Origin: Prasinococcaceae sp. CCMP 1430
Taxonomy: Eukaryota; Prasinodermophyta; Palmophyllophyceae; Prasinococcales; Prasinococcaceae
Assembly (NCBI GenBank): GCA_013416795.1
Contig: RQSC01000520.1
Location: forward strand, 11,280-71,164
Reading direction: 5' to 3'
DNA length: 59,885 nucleotides
Shown here: one piece after another, positions 10,877 through 21,275 of the stretch
Layout: each line of letters starts with the position of its first letter
Position numbering within the stretch: position 1 is the first letter of the stretch
Translations under genes and position numbers: made by a program
The notes under the pieces: generated by a model
What the model saw: the letters and a program-made list of their open reading frames with translations, nothing else
What the model was told of the DNA's origin: nothing
Databases searched by the model: none

Positions 10877-12344
10877 GTCCCCCCCCGCGGCCGCGGCGCC
10901 GCCGGACGACGTGCCCAAGGAGTGGATGAGGGAGGCGCGGGAGCTGCGGCTGTCGCAGCAGCTCTCGCGGCTGCGCAGCTCGCTCGGCGGCGGCGCGGGC
11001 ACGTTCAGCGGAGCCGGCGGGGGGGCGCTGGGGGGCGACAGGATGCTCGCGACGAGCATCCCGCCGCCCTCGCGACGCGAGGGCGTGGAGTCCGTGCGGC
11101 TGACCCTCACGGCGCCCGAGGCGCGCCTCATCATGCGGCGGCGGCGGTGCGCGCTGCCCGGCGTGGAGGGCGCGCGCTGGCGGCTCGGGTACAACCTCCA
11201 GGCGCTGGGCACGGGCGCGGTGGGGCTGCTGGTGCTCGCTGCGCAGTGTCACGTGCTCGGCAAGCTGCGGATGCACCGGCGACGCGGCGCGCAGGCGCTC
11301 GCTGTCCTGCCGCTGCTGCCCGTGCCCGACGACATGCGCTTCCCGCTGTGCAGCGCGGTCGAGTACTTCACGCCGCCGATGGTGCTGCTCACGCTGAGCC
11401 TGCCGCTGCGCCCGCTGCTGAGCGACCTCGCTGCGAGGATGGTCCCAGGCATGGCCAAGCGCGCGGCGAGCGACTACGTCGAGGAGCGCGCGGGATACGT
11501 CCAGAAGCACGTCGCCTTGAGGCGCGCAGAGATGGAGCGCGCCGCTGAGGAGGCCGCCGCGGCGCTCGGCGCGCAGCTGCCGCGCGCCGAGGAGGTCTTC
11601 GCGCGACTCGAGCAGATGCGCGGCAGTATGAGCGCAGACGCCGAGGAGTTCCACCGCTCGGTGGTCGCCGCCGCCGAGAGGGCGCGCGAGTCGATGCAAG
11701 CGGCCGCAGACGATCTCGCCGCGCGCGCAGACGCGTTTTTCTCGGCAGGGCGCGGCGACGGCGGCGGCGGCAGCGACGACGACCGCTTCTCCGACGCAGA
11801 GGTTCTGAGCGGCCCGCCCACGCCCGACTCGCCCGGGCGTGCGCCGAGCGCGCCGCGCCACAGGCGCGAAGCGTCTTTCACACCCACGCGCGGCCTCGCC
11901 GAGCTCCTGGATGGGTACAACTCGGAGGAAGAGGGGCTCGCCCTGGGTGACACGCACGCGCACGTGGGCACGAGCGATGGCGAGGAGGGCGCGCGCGCGG
12001 AGCGCGAGTACTTCGAGGCACGCGCGCACGCGCACGCTCAAGAGCAAGAGCATGCGCACGACGAGCAAGAGAGGGGGCCGGAAACGTTCGAGGACGCGCC
12101 CCTGTTCCTGTCGCCGCTCAAGCGGACTGAGGGCAGCGCGCAGACGTCGCGGCACGGCGTTGGCGGGGACGCTAACGGCGGCATTGCACGGCACGGCGAG
12201 GGTGAGGGCGGGAGCGAGGGCGAGGACACCGACGGGTTTGATACGGGGCGGACGGATCTAGAGACTCCAGACGTTCTGACGCCGTTGTCCATGTCGCCGC
12301 CGTCCGTGTCGCGCAGAGACCGAGCTTTCTCCGTCGGACTCTGA
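10875..12344 (+). CDS. Predicted membrane protein of unknown function with acidic C-terminal half
   Basis: Not recognised. The frame stays open for 489 codons with strong GC3 bias. Residues about 1-60 are Ala/Pro/Gly-rich. Two hydrophobic stretches follow near residues 110-130 (ALGTGAVGLLVLAAQ) and 170-190 (FTPPMVLLTLSLPL), possibly membrane segments. An Ala/Glu/Arg-rich helical region with coiled-coil character spans about 200-290. The remainder is disordered and acidic, rich in Asp/Glu/Ser/His, with TPDSP-like phosphosite candidates. The open frame reaches back to 9603, but that part is antisense to the bZIP gene and is ignored. ATG 10875 overlaps the bZIP ATG; 10926 (MREARELR) is an alternative start. 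Confidence 0.65.
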   Translation: MSPPAAAAPPDDVPKEWMREARELRLSQQLSRLRSSLGGGAGTFSGAGGGALGGDRMLATSIPPPSRREGVESVRLTLTAPEARLIMRRRRCALPGVEGARWRLGYNLQALGTGAVGLLVLAAQCHVLGKLRMHRRRGAQALAVLPLLPVPDDMRFPLCSAVEYFTPPMVLLTLSLPLRPLLSDLAARMVPGMAKRAASDYVEERAGYVQKHVALRRAEMERAAEEAAAALGAQLPRAEEVFARLEQMRGSMSADAEEFHRSVVAAAERARESMQAAADDLAARADAFFSAGRGDGGGGSDDDRFSDAEVLSGPPTPDSPGRAPSAPRHRREASFTPTRGLAELLDGYNSEEEGLALGDTHAHVGTSDGEEGARAEREYFEARAHAHAQEQEHAHDEQERGPETFEDAPLFLSPLKRTEGSAQTSRHGVGGDANGGIARHGEGEGGSEGEDTDGFDTGRTDLETPDVLTPLSMSPPSVSRRDRAFSVGL

Positions 12345-12560
12345 GGATTCGACGTGCCCCGAGCGGAGGGCTACGAGCGTAGCGGCCCGCGCAGTCACGC
12401 ACATGGCGTGGCGAGAGAGTCCTGCGCGCGCACGCGCACGCATGGCCCAGCCGCACGCACACGGCCGGCACTGGCACCACCGAATAGACACCTAATAAAA
12501 TTACAGATGCGTGGGATCTTGACGGCACGTCTCGCGATGCGGTCGCTTGCTGCGACGTCC

Positions 12561-14265
12561 TCACAGGAGGTCGAGCACGGCATCCATCTCGCACGCATCG
12601 CCCAGCGCGCCGAGTGCCTCCTCGAAGTCCGCTCGACCGAGTCCGAACCGGAAATACTGCGAGTGCGCGGTCAGTGTCTGAAGGGCCAAGGGCAGCACCT
12701 CTCGCGTGGACGTCGCACTCGCTGTCATGCGCGCGCGCGCGCGTACCTCGGGCCGTCCGAAATCGAGCGCGGTGGCGGGCAGTAATAGCACGGACGCCTC
12801 TTCCACGATCGCGTCTGACAGCACCTCCGCGTCGGCACCGTCTCGTTTGAAGCGCGGCCTGCGCGGAGCGTGCGGGCGAGTGATTGGGTCGGGATGCACG
12901 CGCGAGGGCGTCAGGGGCGCCTTCCAGCGTTGCAAGCAGCCGCGCACATGCTCCGGGCCTACAGCCTCCTTGTGCGCGTGCGCGCACGTGCGCGCCCGCA
13001 CTGTGACGCACATGGCAAAGGTCGCCGCCGCGGGGCCACCCTTGGCCCAAGCGAAGATGTTCTCGCGTTCAGCAAAGAACTCGTCAGCAATGGCGACGTT
13101 CTGTGCAACGCGCGCCTTGACGCGCCCCTGCAGCTCGGGCGCGGCGCGCACGGCTGCGAGCGCGAGCACCTCGGACGGCCCCGGCGAGCAGATGGTGGTG
13201 AAATCGCGCAGCTCGCGCATGCGCGTCATGAGCTTTCTGTCACGCGTCGCAATCCAGCCCATTCTCAGGCCCGGCAGGCCGTAGGTCTTGGACAACCCCC
13301 CCAGGCAGAGCGACGAGCGCTCGACGTCGATGTCTGCGAACGAAGGCAGCGTGCCTCGGCCTCCGTGCTCGACGCCGCGGTACATCTCGTCGCTGAAGAC
13401 GGCCGCGCCCGCTCCATTCGCGACGGCCGCCACGCGCGCCTGCTCCTCGGGCGTGAGCATGCAGCCGGACGGGTTGTGCGGAAAGTTGATCACCACGATG
13501 CCCGTCTGCCCTGGCTCGACAAGCGCCTCCAGATCTTCCACGTCGAAGCGCAGCGACACGCCGTCGGCAGGATCCACGCGCGGCTCCCAGAAGCTCACAC
13601 GCAGGCCGAAAGTCGACTCCAAGATCTGGTAGAGCGACTGGTATGCCGGGCTGGTGCACACGACGTGCGTCTTGCCCTCGGCGAGGAGCCGCTCGCCGAG
13701 CGCGGTCATCGCCAGGTAGACGCCCTCCTCCGGCGCAATGACGAGCAGGTCCTCCGCGGCGACGTCAGTGTACTGCTCAGCGATGGCCTCGCGCAGCTCG
13801 GGCATCCCCTGCGACTCCGTGTATCCCAGCACCATCGAGTCGTACCGCGCGCGAGAGTCGGCGTCGGCGACGTCGAGCAGCTCCTGCAGCGTGAGTGGCT
13901 CGGGGTCCGAGCAGCACAGCAGGTACTCGGTGCAGAACTCGTACTGGCACGGCGATCGGCGCGGCGCGTCAGCGGCGACTTGCAGGCGCGGCGGCTGGGC
14001 TCGCACGAACGGTCGTCCTAGGCTGCGCACGCACCTTTGCGAACCACCTCTCGAGCCTGAACTGCGGCAGCGGCGCGACGCCGCCCGCCTGCCCGCTCGC
14101 CTGCTCGCCGCGCGCAGTGTGCCGTACGCCGGCATACACACCCACACCCTCCTCCCCTGCCGAGCCCGCGCCTGGCGGGGCCCCAGGCCCGCCTCGCGCG
14201 GCGTGCCCTAATGCTAATGCGCGTACAAACCCCATATCAAACTCCATTACAAACACAAAGGACAT
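12561..14265 (-). CDS. PLP-dependent class I/II aminotransferase
   Basis: Exons 14265-14035, 13943-13012, 12858-12747 and 12656-12561 join in phases 0, 2, 0 to give 456 aa. The first junction creates FRLERWFAK/YEFCTEYLLCCSD, the conserved opening of a fold-type I aminotransferase subgroup found in plants, fungi and bacteria. The PLP-binding features are present: NFPHNPSG, SDEMYRG, and the Schiff-base Lys in GLSKTYGLPGLRMGW. The C-terminal small domain (VEEASVLLLPA, YFRFGLGRADFEEAL) is complete only after splicing. All introns carry CTGAC near the acceptor. Substrate specificity cannot be assigned; kynurenine/aspartate-type and alliinase-like enzymes share this fold. The N-terminal ~70 residues are Gly/Ala-rich and could be an organelle transit peptide; ATG 14235 is an alternative start. 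Confidence 0.92.
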
Positions 14266-15081
14266 TCATTATGACCTTCACCAGATCTTGGTCAATCCAA
14301 ATTAAATGTTTCTATCTTGGCCAGTGTGAATGCAGATGTCGATGAGTTTGAAATGCATGTGTGTGCGTGTGCCTTCAAATGTACGTATGGAATGTGCTGT
14401 ACGGCATTTTTGTGTGTGATTTTCGTGGTATCGCGGCGTTCGCGCCGGCGGCTGCGGCGGCTGCGCGCGGGCCTCGCCCTGTGCACGAGGAGAGGGTGGG
14501 TGGGGGGCGTGGGGTCGCCGCCTCCGCCACACGGTGGCGCTTGCGCGCGAGAGGGTTGGCCTCGCGCGCGCCTCGGCCACCATGTGGTCGCCCTTCCGCG
14601 CGGCGGGCGTGGTGTGCGACGGCCCGGCGGCGCCGTACGGGGGGTGAGTGAAGTTCGACGAGGTCTTCTGGAGGATGCCTGGCCGGTAGCGCGCGCGCGG
14701 CGGATCCCGCGGCGGGGCAGCAGCGCATGATGCGACAAGGAGCGGGGCGGGGTCGGCGCCGGCGCCGGCGTGTGTGCCACGCCCGCCCCCCCAGCCCCGA
14801 CGCGGCCTCGGGCGGCCTCGATCACCACCTTGAACCCTACTACATGTGCAAACCCAATATTCCGGGTCTTCGCTGCCTGACCCCCACCGGCCACCGCGCA
14901 CCGCACGCCGCGCGACACAGGGCGACGCAGACCAGGTGAACGGAGGTGGGATCCTTCTGTGGCGCCTCTCATCATGAGGGCTTCCTGGAAACTTATATGG
15001 GTTCATGGCGGCGGTGTGACCTGCGCGTACCTTGGCCTCGGCAGGGGCGAGGCGAGGCGTCTCTGAGAGGCGCGAGCGCTT
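14266..15081. other. Intergenic region, no supported gene
   Basis: The region separates the aminotransferase 5' end from the 3' end of the secreted-protein gene. The part 14266-14420 is comparatively AT-rich. The rest is GC-rich with long but composition-driven open frames. A short frame at 14582-14640 followed by GTGAGT is discussed under rejected items. Confidence 0.5.
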
Positions 15082-16474
15082 CTACCTGCCGTCGGCCTTG
15101 CTCGCGACGATTTGCACGTCGGTCCCATTCACGACGCCGTCGCAGTTCACGTCGAAAATGCCTGCGCAGCCCGCGCCAGCTTGCGCCGACAAGAACACAG
15201 GTTCGTACCCCGCGGTCGTGCAACTCATGTGAGTGGCCTCCTGTCGAGGGGCGGTGATCTCTCCAGTGGAGGGGTAAAAAGCGCCCGTGGTCATGTACGG
15301 CTCGGTCGCGTGTGCGGCACCGGAGAGCACGAGCTCGATCACCTCCAGGAGCGCGCAGGCGGACGGCATCAAGGGGCACAAACAACGTCGGAGCTCCGTC
15401 AGTCAGTCGCACTTCAGCAAGCGGAGGAAAAATCAGCGTCTGCCGCGCTCGACGCGAGCAGCAGATCGCGCGCAGGGAGGGCACGGCGGTGCGCGTACCT
15501 CGTCGGAGCTCGGGGCGTACACACGCTGGAGCTCAAGGAGTGGGAGACCAAGCCCAGCGCGCAGTTCGCCGAGGAGAAGCCCTACGTAACCTGGCCAGAA
15601 ACCTGTCGGGGGCGATGCGGTGTAGTTGCCGTCGAGGCCCCAGTCGAAGGGGCCGAGCGCGGCGAGCTGTGCAACGCGGTGAGCAGCACGCGTCAGTCCT
15701 CGGCCGCCCGCGCGCTCCGACTGGCAGAGGCAGCGTCTGACGTGGGAGTGCCACACGAGCACCGACGCACGCGATGATGGGCCGCCGTTGGCGCTCGGCA
15801 CTACCTGCCAGGATCGCCCGCGCGCATAGCGCACATACCTTGAGCACGCCGCTCTGGAAGACGTCGCTGATGACATCGGTGGCAGGCACGTTGGCGGCGA
15901 CCGGGTACGGGAAGAGATCGGGCGCGGCGGCGCAGGTCGCCGCCGAGGCCACGTAGAAAGGCGAGCTAGCGTCAAGCAGCTCTGCGAAGCCGCCACTGGC
16001 GACCACGTTGGCGATCGCGGCGTTGACCGCGGCGGCCATGTGCACCGACGAGGTGTACGTCGCATTGGTGCCGTTCACGGCGTCGTCGCAGACGCGGCTG
16101 GGCATGAGCATCATGGCGCGAGGCGATATGGCCTCCGAGGAGAACACGACGAGGCCTTCCGAATCCTCGGGCGGGCCCGACAGCGATCCCGCCAGCAGGG
16201 TGCCCGAGCGCACGGCCTCCAGCAGGTCCGCCTGATCCTCGAAGATTGCTACGGTAGTCTTGCCCGGCACTTTTGCATCGCCCTCGGCGCGCGGGGGCAG
16301 CACGTGCGAGACGCTCGCGTAGTTCGCATCCGAGAGAAAGCCCACTAGGCCGCCCTCCGAGGCGATCGTTGAGTACAGATCTGCCGTGTTGGCGATGGGC
16401 GCCGCGAGCACCGACGAGGAGGGAGCCGCGAGCGCGAGCGCGAGCGCGAGCGTGGACGCGCGCAAAGCCACCAT
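15082..16474 (-). CDS. Secreted protein, periplasmic-binding-like, with dockerin-like Ca loop
   Basis: Exons 16474-15839, 15666-15499 and 15393-15082 all join in phase 0 to give 371 aa. The protein starts MVALRASTLALALALAAPSS, a clear signal peptide. The body resembles extracellular solute-binding proteins in pattern (LVGFLSDANYASVSHVLPP, KTTVAIFEDQADLLEAVRSG), but I cannot assign a named family. N-glycosylation sequons are present (NGTNATYTS). Exon 2 contains GPFDWGLDGNYTASPPTGFWPGYVG. Exon 3 ends with DVNCDGVVNGTDVQIV, a single calcium-loop motif like half a dockerin repeat, 11 residues before the stop. CTGAC precedes both acceptors. The location is presumably cell surface or secreted. The ligand is unknown. 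Confidence 0.75.
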
Positions 16475-17515
16475 CGCGGCTGCTGCGGAGGATGATCCGG
16501 ATCGAGGGCGCCGCCTCGCGCGGAGAAATGCCGCGGGTCGATCCCGCCAAAAATGTCACCGCGCCGGCGGCGGGGTTTGCGCAATCCGACAGCGCGCGGC
16601 AGCGGGAGGGCTCGCCGGGCCACCGACGACAGTGCGGAGGAGGAGGGCGCGTCGCGCGCGGATCGTGCCGATCGCGCGGTGTGTGGCGTGGCGGCCGCGC
16701 GCAGTGAGGACCGCCGGGCCACAGTGGTCGCGCGCGCTTTTGCGCGGCCGCGCGCCAGCCTGTCGGGCCGCCCGCACGCGCGCCCGTCCCACCCCACCCC
16801 CTCGCGTAAGACCCACTCATTGATTGTCCCACACGTCAGGCCCAGGCGCGCCTGGCCGCCGAACACGACGGTGCGAGAGGGTGCTTCATCACCACGGGGC
16901 CGAGAGAAGCGAGAGGCGCGCGACCTGTCCTCGCCAGGGCAGCAAGGTGGGGTGCGCGCGGCGGCGGCGCGGATAACGCTCTAGCTACCGAGGTAGAGCG
17001 AGGCGGGCGGCGCACGATGAAGCAACGCAGGAGTGCGCGGGACCTACTCTCTAGCTAGAGGGGTTCCTACCACACCATCGATACAGGTGGCAAGGCACGA
17101 GACGGAGCGCCGGCAGGGTCGCGCGATGCCACAGCTGTTGCTGCCACGCTTCCTCCTCCCGCGCGACACACCCTCTCAGTCTCTCTAGCTCTCTATCGCC
17201 GCGTTGGCGGTTACACATTCCGTGGGCAGGTAGGGTTCTGGCCACGCGGGTCGCTTGTTGCGTCTGTGTCACGGTCAGTGAGTTCATGCATCTCAGAGTT
17301 CGGTGCGAAATCCGATCGATTGCCGCGTCCGACCGCAGAAGGCTCCCCATTCTCATCAATCTCCCTAAAAGTCCGCTCCGCTGGTATCGCGCGCTCGCGC
17401 GCGGGCGGGGGGCGGCGCCCACGGCGACGAGGGACGACGACGGTGTGGTATGGTACACGCTTGGTTACACAGTGCACAACGTCGCGGGAGGAGCCGCGCT
17501 CCGCTGCCGGCGCGC
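16475..17515. other. Intergenic region between two minus-strand genes
   Basis: The region holds the upstream region of the secreted-protein gene and the 3' flank of the tail-anchored gene. Several CTCTCTAGCTAG-like repeats occur at 16980-17060 and 17175-17200. No coding region was recognised on either strand. Confidence 0.45.
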
Positions 17516-18280
17516 TCATCGCCGCCGCGGCGCGGTGGCCAGGATGGCGGCGGCCATGGCCGCGGCGCCCACCGCGAGGCCCGCCGACGCCGCCGGCAGC
17601 GCGTACTCCCACAGCGCCGCGCGCTTCGACTCCGCGCGGAGCCTCTCGGTGCCGCGGCGCGTCTCCGTGCGCCACTTGGAGTGCATCTGCTCCTCCACTC
17701 GCAATCTCTGTCTGAGCCGCGCGGCCTCGGCGGCCAGCTTGGAGCGCTCCTCGGCGTACTCCGCCTCCGCCTCCTCCCGCGTCGCCGTGGCGGCCGCAAG
17801 CGCGCCTCGCCACACGCCGTCGCGCGCGGCCGCGGCGGCAGAGAGCCGCAGCTCCAGCTCCTCGGTGCGTGCCTCGGCCTCGCGCTGCAGCGAGCGCGCC
17901 TCCTCGGCTTCCGCGCGCGACCTCGCCGCAGCGTCGAGCGCCTTGCTCAGCTGCGCGAGCACCCGCTCGAGCGCCGACGACGCCTGCGCGGGACCCGCGC
18001 TCGCCGCGCTGCCGTAGCTGTTTGAGAACGATGACGAGAGCGACGCCTCGGAGAGCGTCTCGCACGCGTCTGTGTACGCGTCATCGCCACCGCACGACGA
18101 CGTCGCCTGTGATCTGTTGCCGCCACTGCCCGCGCCGGGGACGGGCGGCTGCGCGTGCCCAGCGAGCTGCTGCTTGTGCGACANGTCGTAGAGCGGCCGC
18201 GCGGCGTGGGTGCTCCTACCTGGAAGAAGGCGGAGGGCGCGCTGTGTGGCGCTGCGCCGCCGCACACAGGCCAGCCGCAC
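17516..18280 (-). CDS. Tail-anchored coiled-coil protein, function unknown
   Basis: Not recognised. The frame gives up to 254 aa. A Ser/Gly-rich N-terminal part is followed by about 110 residues of Ala/Glu/Arg heptad-type sequence (coiled coil, from about SSALERVLAQLSKALDAA). A single C-terminal hydrophobic segment (YALPAASAGLAVGAAAMAAAILA) follows, with only a few basic residues after it. That topology is typical of tail-anchored ER, mitochondrial or plastid envelope proteins. The 5' end is uncertain: an ambiguous base lies at 18184, and a possible donor follows an alternative first exon starting at 18267. A start codon cannot be chosen from sequence alone. Confidence 0.6.
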   Translation of the reverse strand: MRLACVRRRSATQRALRLLPGRSTHAARPLYDXSHKQQLAGHAQPPVPGAGSGGNRSQATSSCGGDDAYTDACETLSEASLSSSFSNSYGSAASAGPAQASSALERVLAQLSKALDAAARSRAEAEEARSLQREAEARTEELELRLSAAAAARDGVWRGALAAATATREEAEAEYAEERSKLAAEAARLRQRLRVEEQMHSKWRTETRRGTERLRAESKRAALWEYALPAASAGLAVGAAAMAAAILATAPRRR

Positions 18281-19607
18281 CCTCCGACCCCCCCTTTAAT
18301 GTGAGTTCCGTTTCGGTTGGGATTTGACCCGACACCTCATAACGAGCGCTGACGGCCCAACGGTCCCTTCGCTCCAATGGCGACAATAGGGTCCGCATGC
18401 AACCCACATTCAAATGCATTGTGATGTGGACTCGAATGGGCTCGCGGTTGGGGTTGCGTCGCGCATACCCGGGGGCCGGCGCGCGCACCCCGCCCGACGG
18501 AAAGGAAAAAAAAAAGCGGACGTCAGTCGTTCTTTCTGTACGTACGTACGTGAGGGGACGTCACATCAGATGAGAGCGCCGAAGTGGGCTGCCACCCCGT
18601 GCGAAGAGACCTCAAAACCCAAACTCAAAATATATGCAATGTGATATACATAAAGAACCCTGTTATTTGGATACCCTTATTATTCGACGCGGCGGTGGTA
18701 AAAAAAAAAAAAAAACGCCGGGAGCGCGCGCGCGCGCGGCGCCCCCGCCCCCCTTTTTTTTTTTTTTGCCACCCACCCGCCGCCGCGTTCCGCGGAACGC
18801 GTTTTCGCGCGCTCCCGCGCGACCTTTCATCTGTGTGTCGCGACGGATTCGGCGCTTCCAGCGCGGCGCGTTCCGCGTTTTTTTTTTGTTTCGCGCGCGC
18901 GCTCGCGCAACGCCAAACGCCCCGCCCCCCCCACCCCCGCTCCCCCCGTCGCCGGCCGACGCCGCAACCCGAACCGTTCGCGGGCGCGTCAATGACATCA
19001 AATGACACCCGATGGAGGGACCACCTATAAACCCTAAATAGATATACCGTAAGTGAAGGGAAAAGGGGAAGAAGAGGCGCGCGCGCGCGCGCGCGCGCGT
19101 CACACGGGCGCGGCCGCCTGCGTGGCGGGGGGGGGAGGGGGAGGGCGCGCGGGCGAGCGCGCGCGCGACGGCGACGACGACGGCGAGGCGCTCGCTGCTG
19201 CCCGCGTCCGCGCCGGCGCGACGCGCACCACCCCTCTTCCCCCTTCACCCTCCCCACGCGCGCCCGCGCCGGGGTGCCGCGCTACTACAAGTAGCGCGAG
19301 AGGCGCGCTCCGGCGCCAGCTTTGCTCGGCCGGAGCGTCCGCGAGCTCACGCGTGCCTGCTGCCGTCCACTTCCGCACACTGCGCGCGCACGCGCCACGC
19401 ACGCAAACCGCGCCGTCGGACGCGCGCGCGACTCGGTAGAGCATCGCCGCTCGCGCGGCCGCCGAGTTCCGCGCGCGCACGGCGGCGAGCAAGGCTCTGG
19501 CGGCCGCAGCTGGCGGGCCGGCCGCGGCGCAGGCCGTGCCGACACCGGTGTATTCCGCGGGCGGCGTCGGAGTCACGGGCGAGTTCGCGTGGGGGGGAGC
19601 ACACGCG
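18281..19607. other. Divergent intergenic region with homopolymer tracts and a telo-box
   Basis: The region lies upstream of the tail-anchored gene (-) and the Myb gene (+). It contains a poly-A tract near 18700, a poly-T tract near 18755, a second T tract near 18880, (CG)n, and the TATAAACCCTAAA element at 19026-19038. The frame from 19440 to 19607 is open and protein-like and may be the upstream part of the Myb gene's first exon. Confidence 0.5.
19026..19038. promoter_or_regulatory. Telo-box-like element with TATA-like lead (TATAAACCCTAAA)
   Basis: An AAACCCTAA core sits in an AT-rich island about 580 bp upstream of the first ATG of the telobox Myb gene. Related ACCCTAA elements occur at 33937, 36502 and, as TTAGGG, at 50931. 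In plants this core is a promoter element bound by telobox Myb proteins. A role here is inference. Confidence 0.45.
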
Positions 19608-21058
19608 ATGCCCGCGATGCCCGCGGCCGCGCCCGTGCGCATGGTGCAGGTCGACGGCGGCGGCGCCGAGACGGCGGCCAACGCGCGCTCCCCGACGCGG
19701 GTGCGCTCGGCCACGCGGCCGCGCGCGCGCACGACGCTTGCGGCGGGCGGCAGAAAGGTGGCAGGCGCGAGGGCCACGAACGGTGCCAAGGCGAGGGGGT
19801 GCGTCAGGCGCGCGCATTGAGCGCCTGCTCGACCAGGCGTTCGCGCACGCGCGCCGCGCGAGCACGCCCCGCTCGTTCGCGCCCATGCTCCTCGCGCGCC
19901 TGCAGCTCCTCGCGCGCCTGCGCGAGCGCTGCTGACGAAGACGTGTGCGCCGGTGGGCTCTGGTCTGGACCCCTCACGCGCTCCTGCCCGCATGCGCCCT
20001 ACGCAAACAGGGCGCGCGCCGCGGGCTCGCGCCCCGCGGCCGGCGGAAAGGGCGGGAAGAGCGGCAGCAGGAGCGGCAGGAGCGGCACGACGAGCACGGG
20101 CGGCAAGAGGCGCTCGCACCAGCGCTGGTCAATGGAGGTGCGCCGCACCCGCGCGCCGCGCGCCCACATGCGCCAGCGTGCACTCGCGCTCCCTGTGCGC
20201 TGGCTCTGTGGTGCATGCGTGCGCTTGACCGGCGCGCGGACGCTCTGGCTGACTCGCGCTGTGTCGCCGCGCGATGTGATGCTTCTCGGCGCGCGTGCGT
20301 GGCGCCTGCAGGAAACTACTGCGCTGGTGGACGGCGTCGAACGCTTCGGGCTGGGCAAGTGGGCGGAGATCAAGAAGCACACCTTCGACGAGACGAGCGG
20401 GCGCACACCTGTGGACCTCAAAGACAAGTGGCGAAACCTCAGCAAGGCTTTGGCCAAAGCTGCGGGGTGCGTGCGCGTGCGCGTGCATTGCGCGCGTTGT
20501 TCTTGCGGGGGGCGACGATGCGGAGTGCCCCTGAGCGGTGCGCGCGAGGCTGACGCGCGCGTGGGTCCGCGCACCCCTCGCACGCTCGCACAATCGCTCG
20601 CTCGCTCGAGCAGGGATGCCGCAACGCAGCGCCTCGAGACAGAGTACTCGCCCGAGCTTATGCAGCGCGTACGGGACCTCATTCCTGGCAACGAGGGAGG
20701 CAGCCGGGCGCGCGCGAGGGGCGGCGCCAGCGGGAGCGGTGGTGCCGCCGCCGTTTCGCGCGCAGCGAACGGCGGCGCTGATGCGGCTGGCAGGCGCAAG
20801 CGGCAACGAAAGCCGGCCGCGGGAGCAGTGGCGACGGCCGCACCGAAAGCTGCGAGGGGATTGGCGGACGAAGATGCCCGGGGTGGCCCTGGCGGTGGCG
20901 CCGGCGGCACTGCAGGGAGTATGAATGAGGTCTTCGCGCAGCCGCTCCTCGCGCCGCACGCGGCGGACGTGCACACTGCCGAGCAGCTGCTCATGCCCAC
21001 TGCTGGTGTCAACGGGATGGTTGATCCGGCCATGAGCTTCATCCTGCCATCGATCTAG
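19608..21058 (+). CDS. Telobox-type single-Myb DNA-binding protein
   Basis: Exons 19608-19798 (5' end open), 20011-20137, 20312-20466 and 20614-21058 join in consistent phases (2, 0, 2). The domain assembled across two junctions, RWSME/ETTALVDGVERFG..WAEIKKHTF, ends in VDLKDKWRNL. That string is the telobox signature (VDLKDKWRN) of TRF- and TRB/TRFL-type telomere-repeat binding Myb domains. Such proteins bind TTAGGG-like DNA at telomeres or telo-box promoters in the nucleus. The rest is Ala/Gly/Arg-rich disorder with a basic RRKRQRKP stretch, a likely nuclear localisation signal. All three introns carry GCTGAC and GTGCG donors. The first in-frame ATG is 19608, but protein-like sequence extends back to 19440, so an earlier exon is possible. 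Confidence 0.85.
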
Positions 21059-21275
21059 AGGAGGGCACACAATGCAGGTACAGCGCACGTGCGCGGCTCA
21101 TGTAAGAGTCGCCATGCGTCCTGTGCGCCAGGCGTGTGCATCCGAGCTGTGCTTTGCGTTGGAAGGCCTTGGGAGCAAGGCCCGGTAGTTTACAGTGCGT
21201 TGGCTTGGATGTCAGACAGCGCCGCAGGGCGTGCGCGGGAGAGCGTCGCCGAGGCGATGAGACCCACCCGGCGCG

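Noticed and set aside
10830-12194. 454-codon minus-strand frame
   Set aside because: It is antisense to the membrane-protein gene, His/Arg-rich, with no domain.
14582-14646. Short frame MWSPFRAAGVVCDGPAAPYGG followed by GTGAGT, resembling the start of UTP21/WDR36
   Set aside because: No further exons of a WD40 protein follow before the next gene; the match is too short to support a gene.
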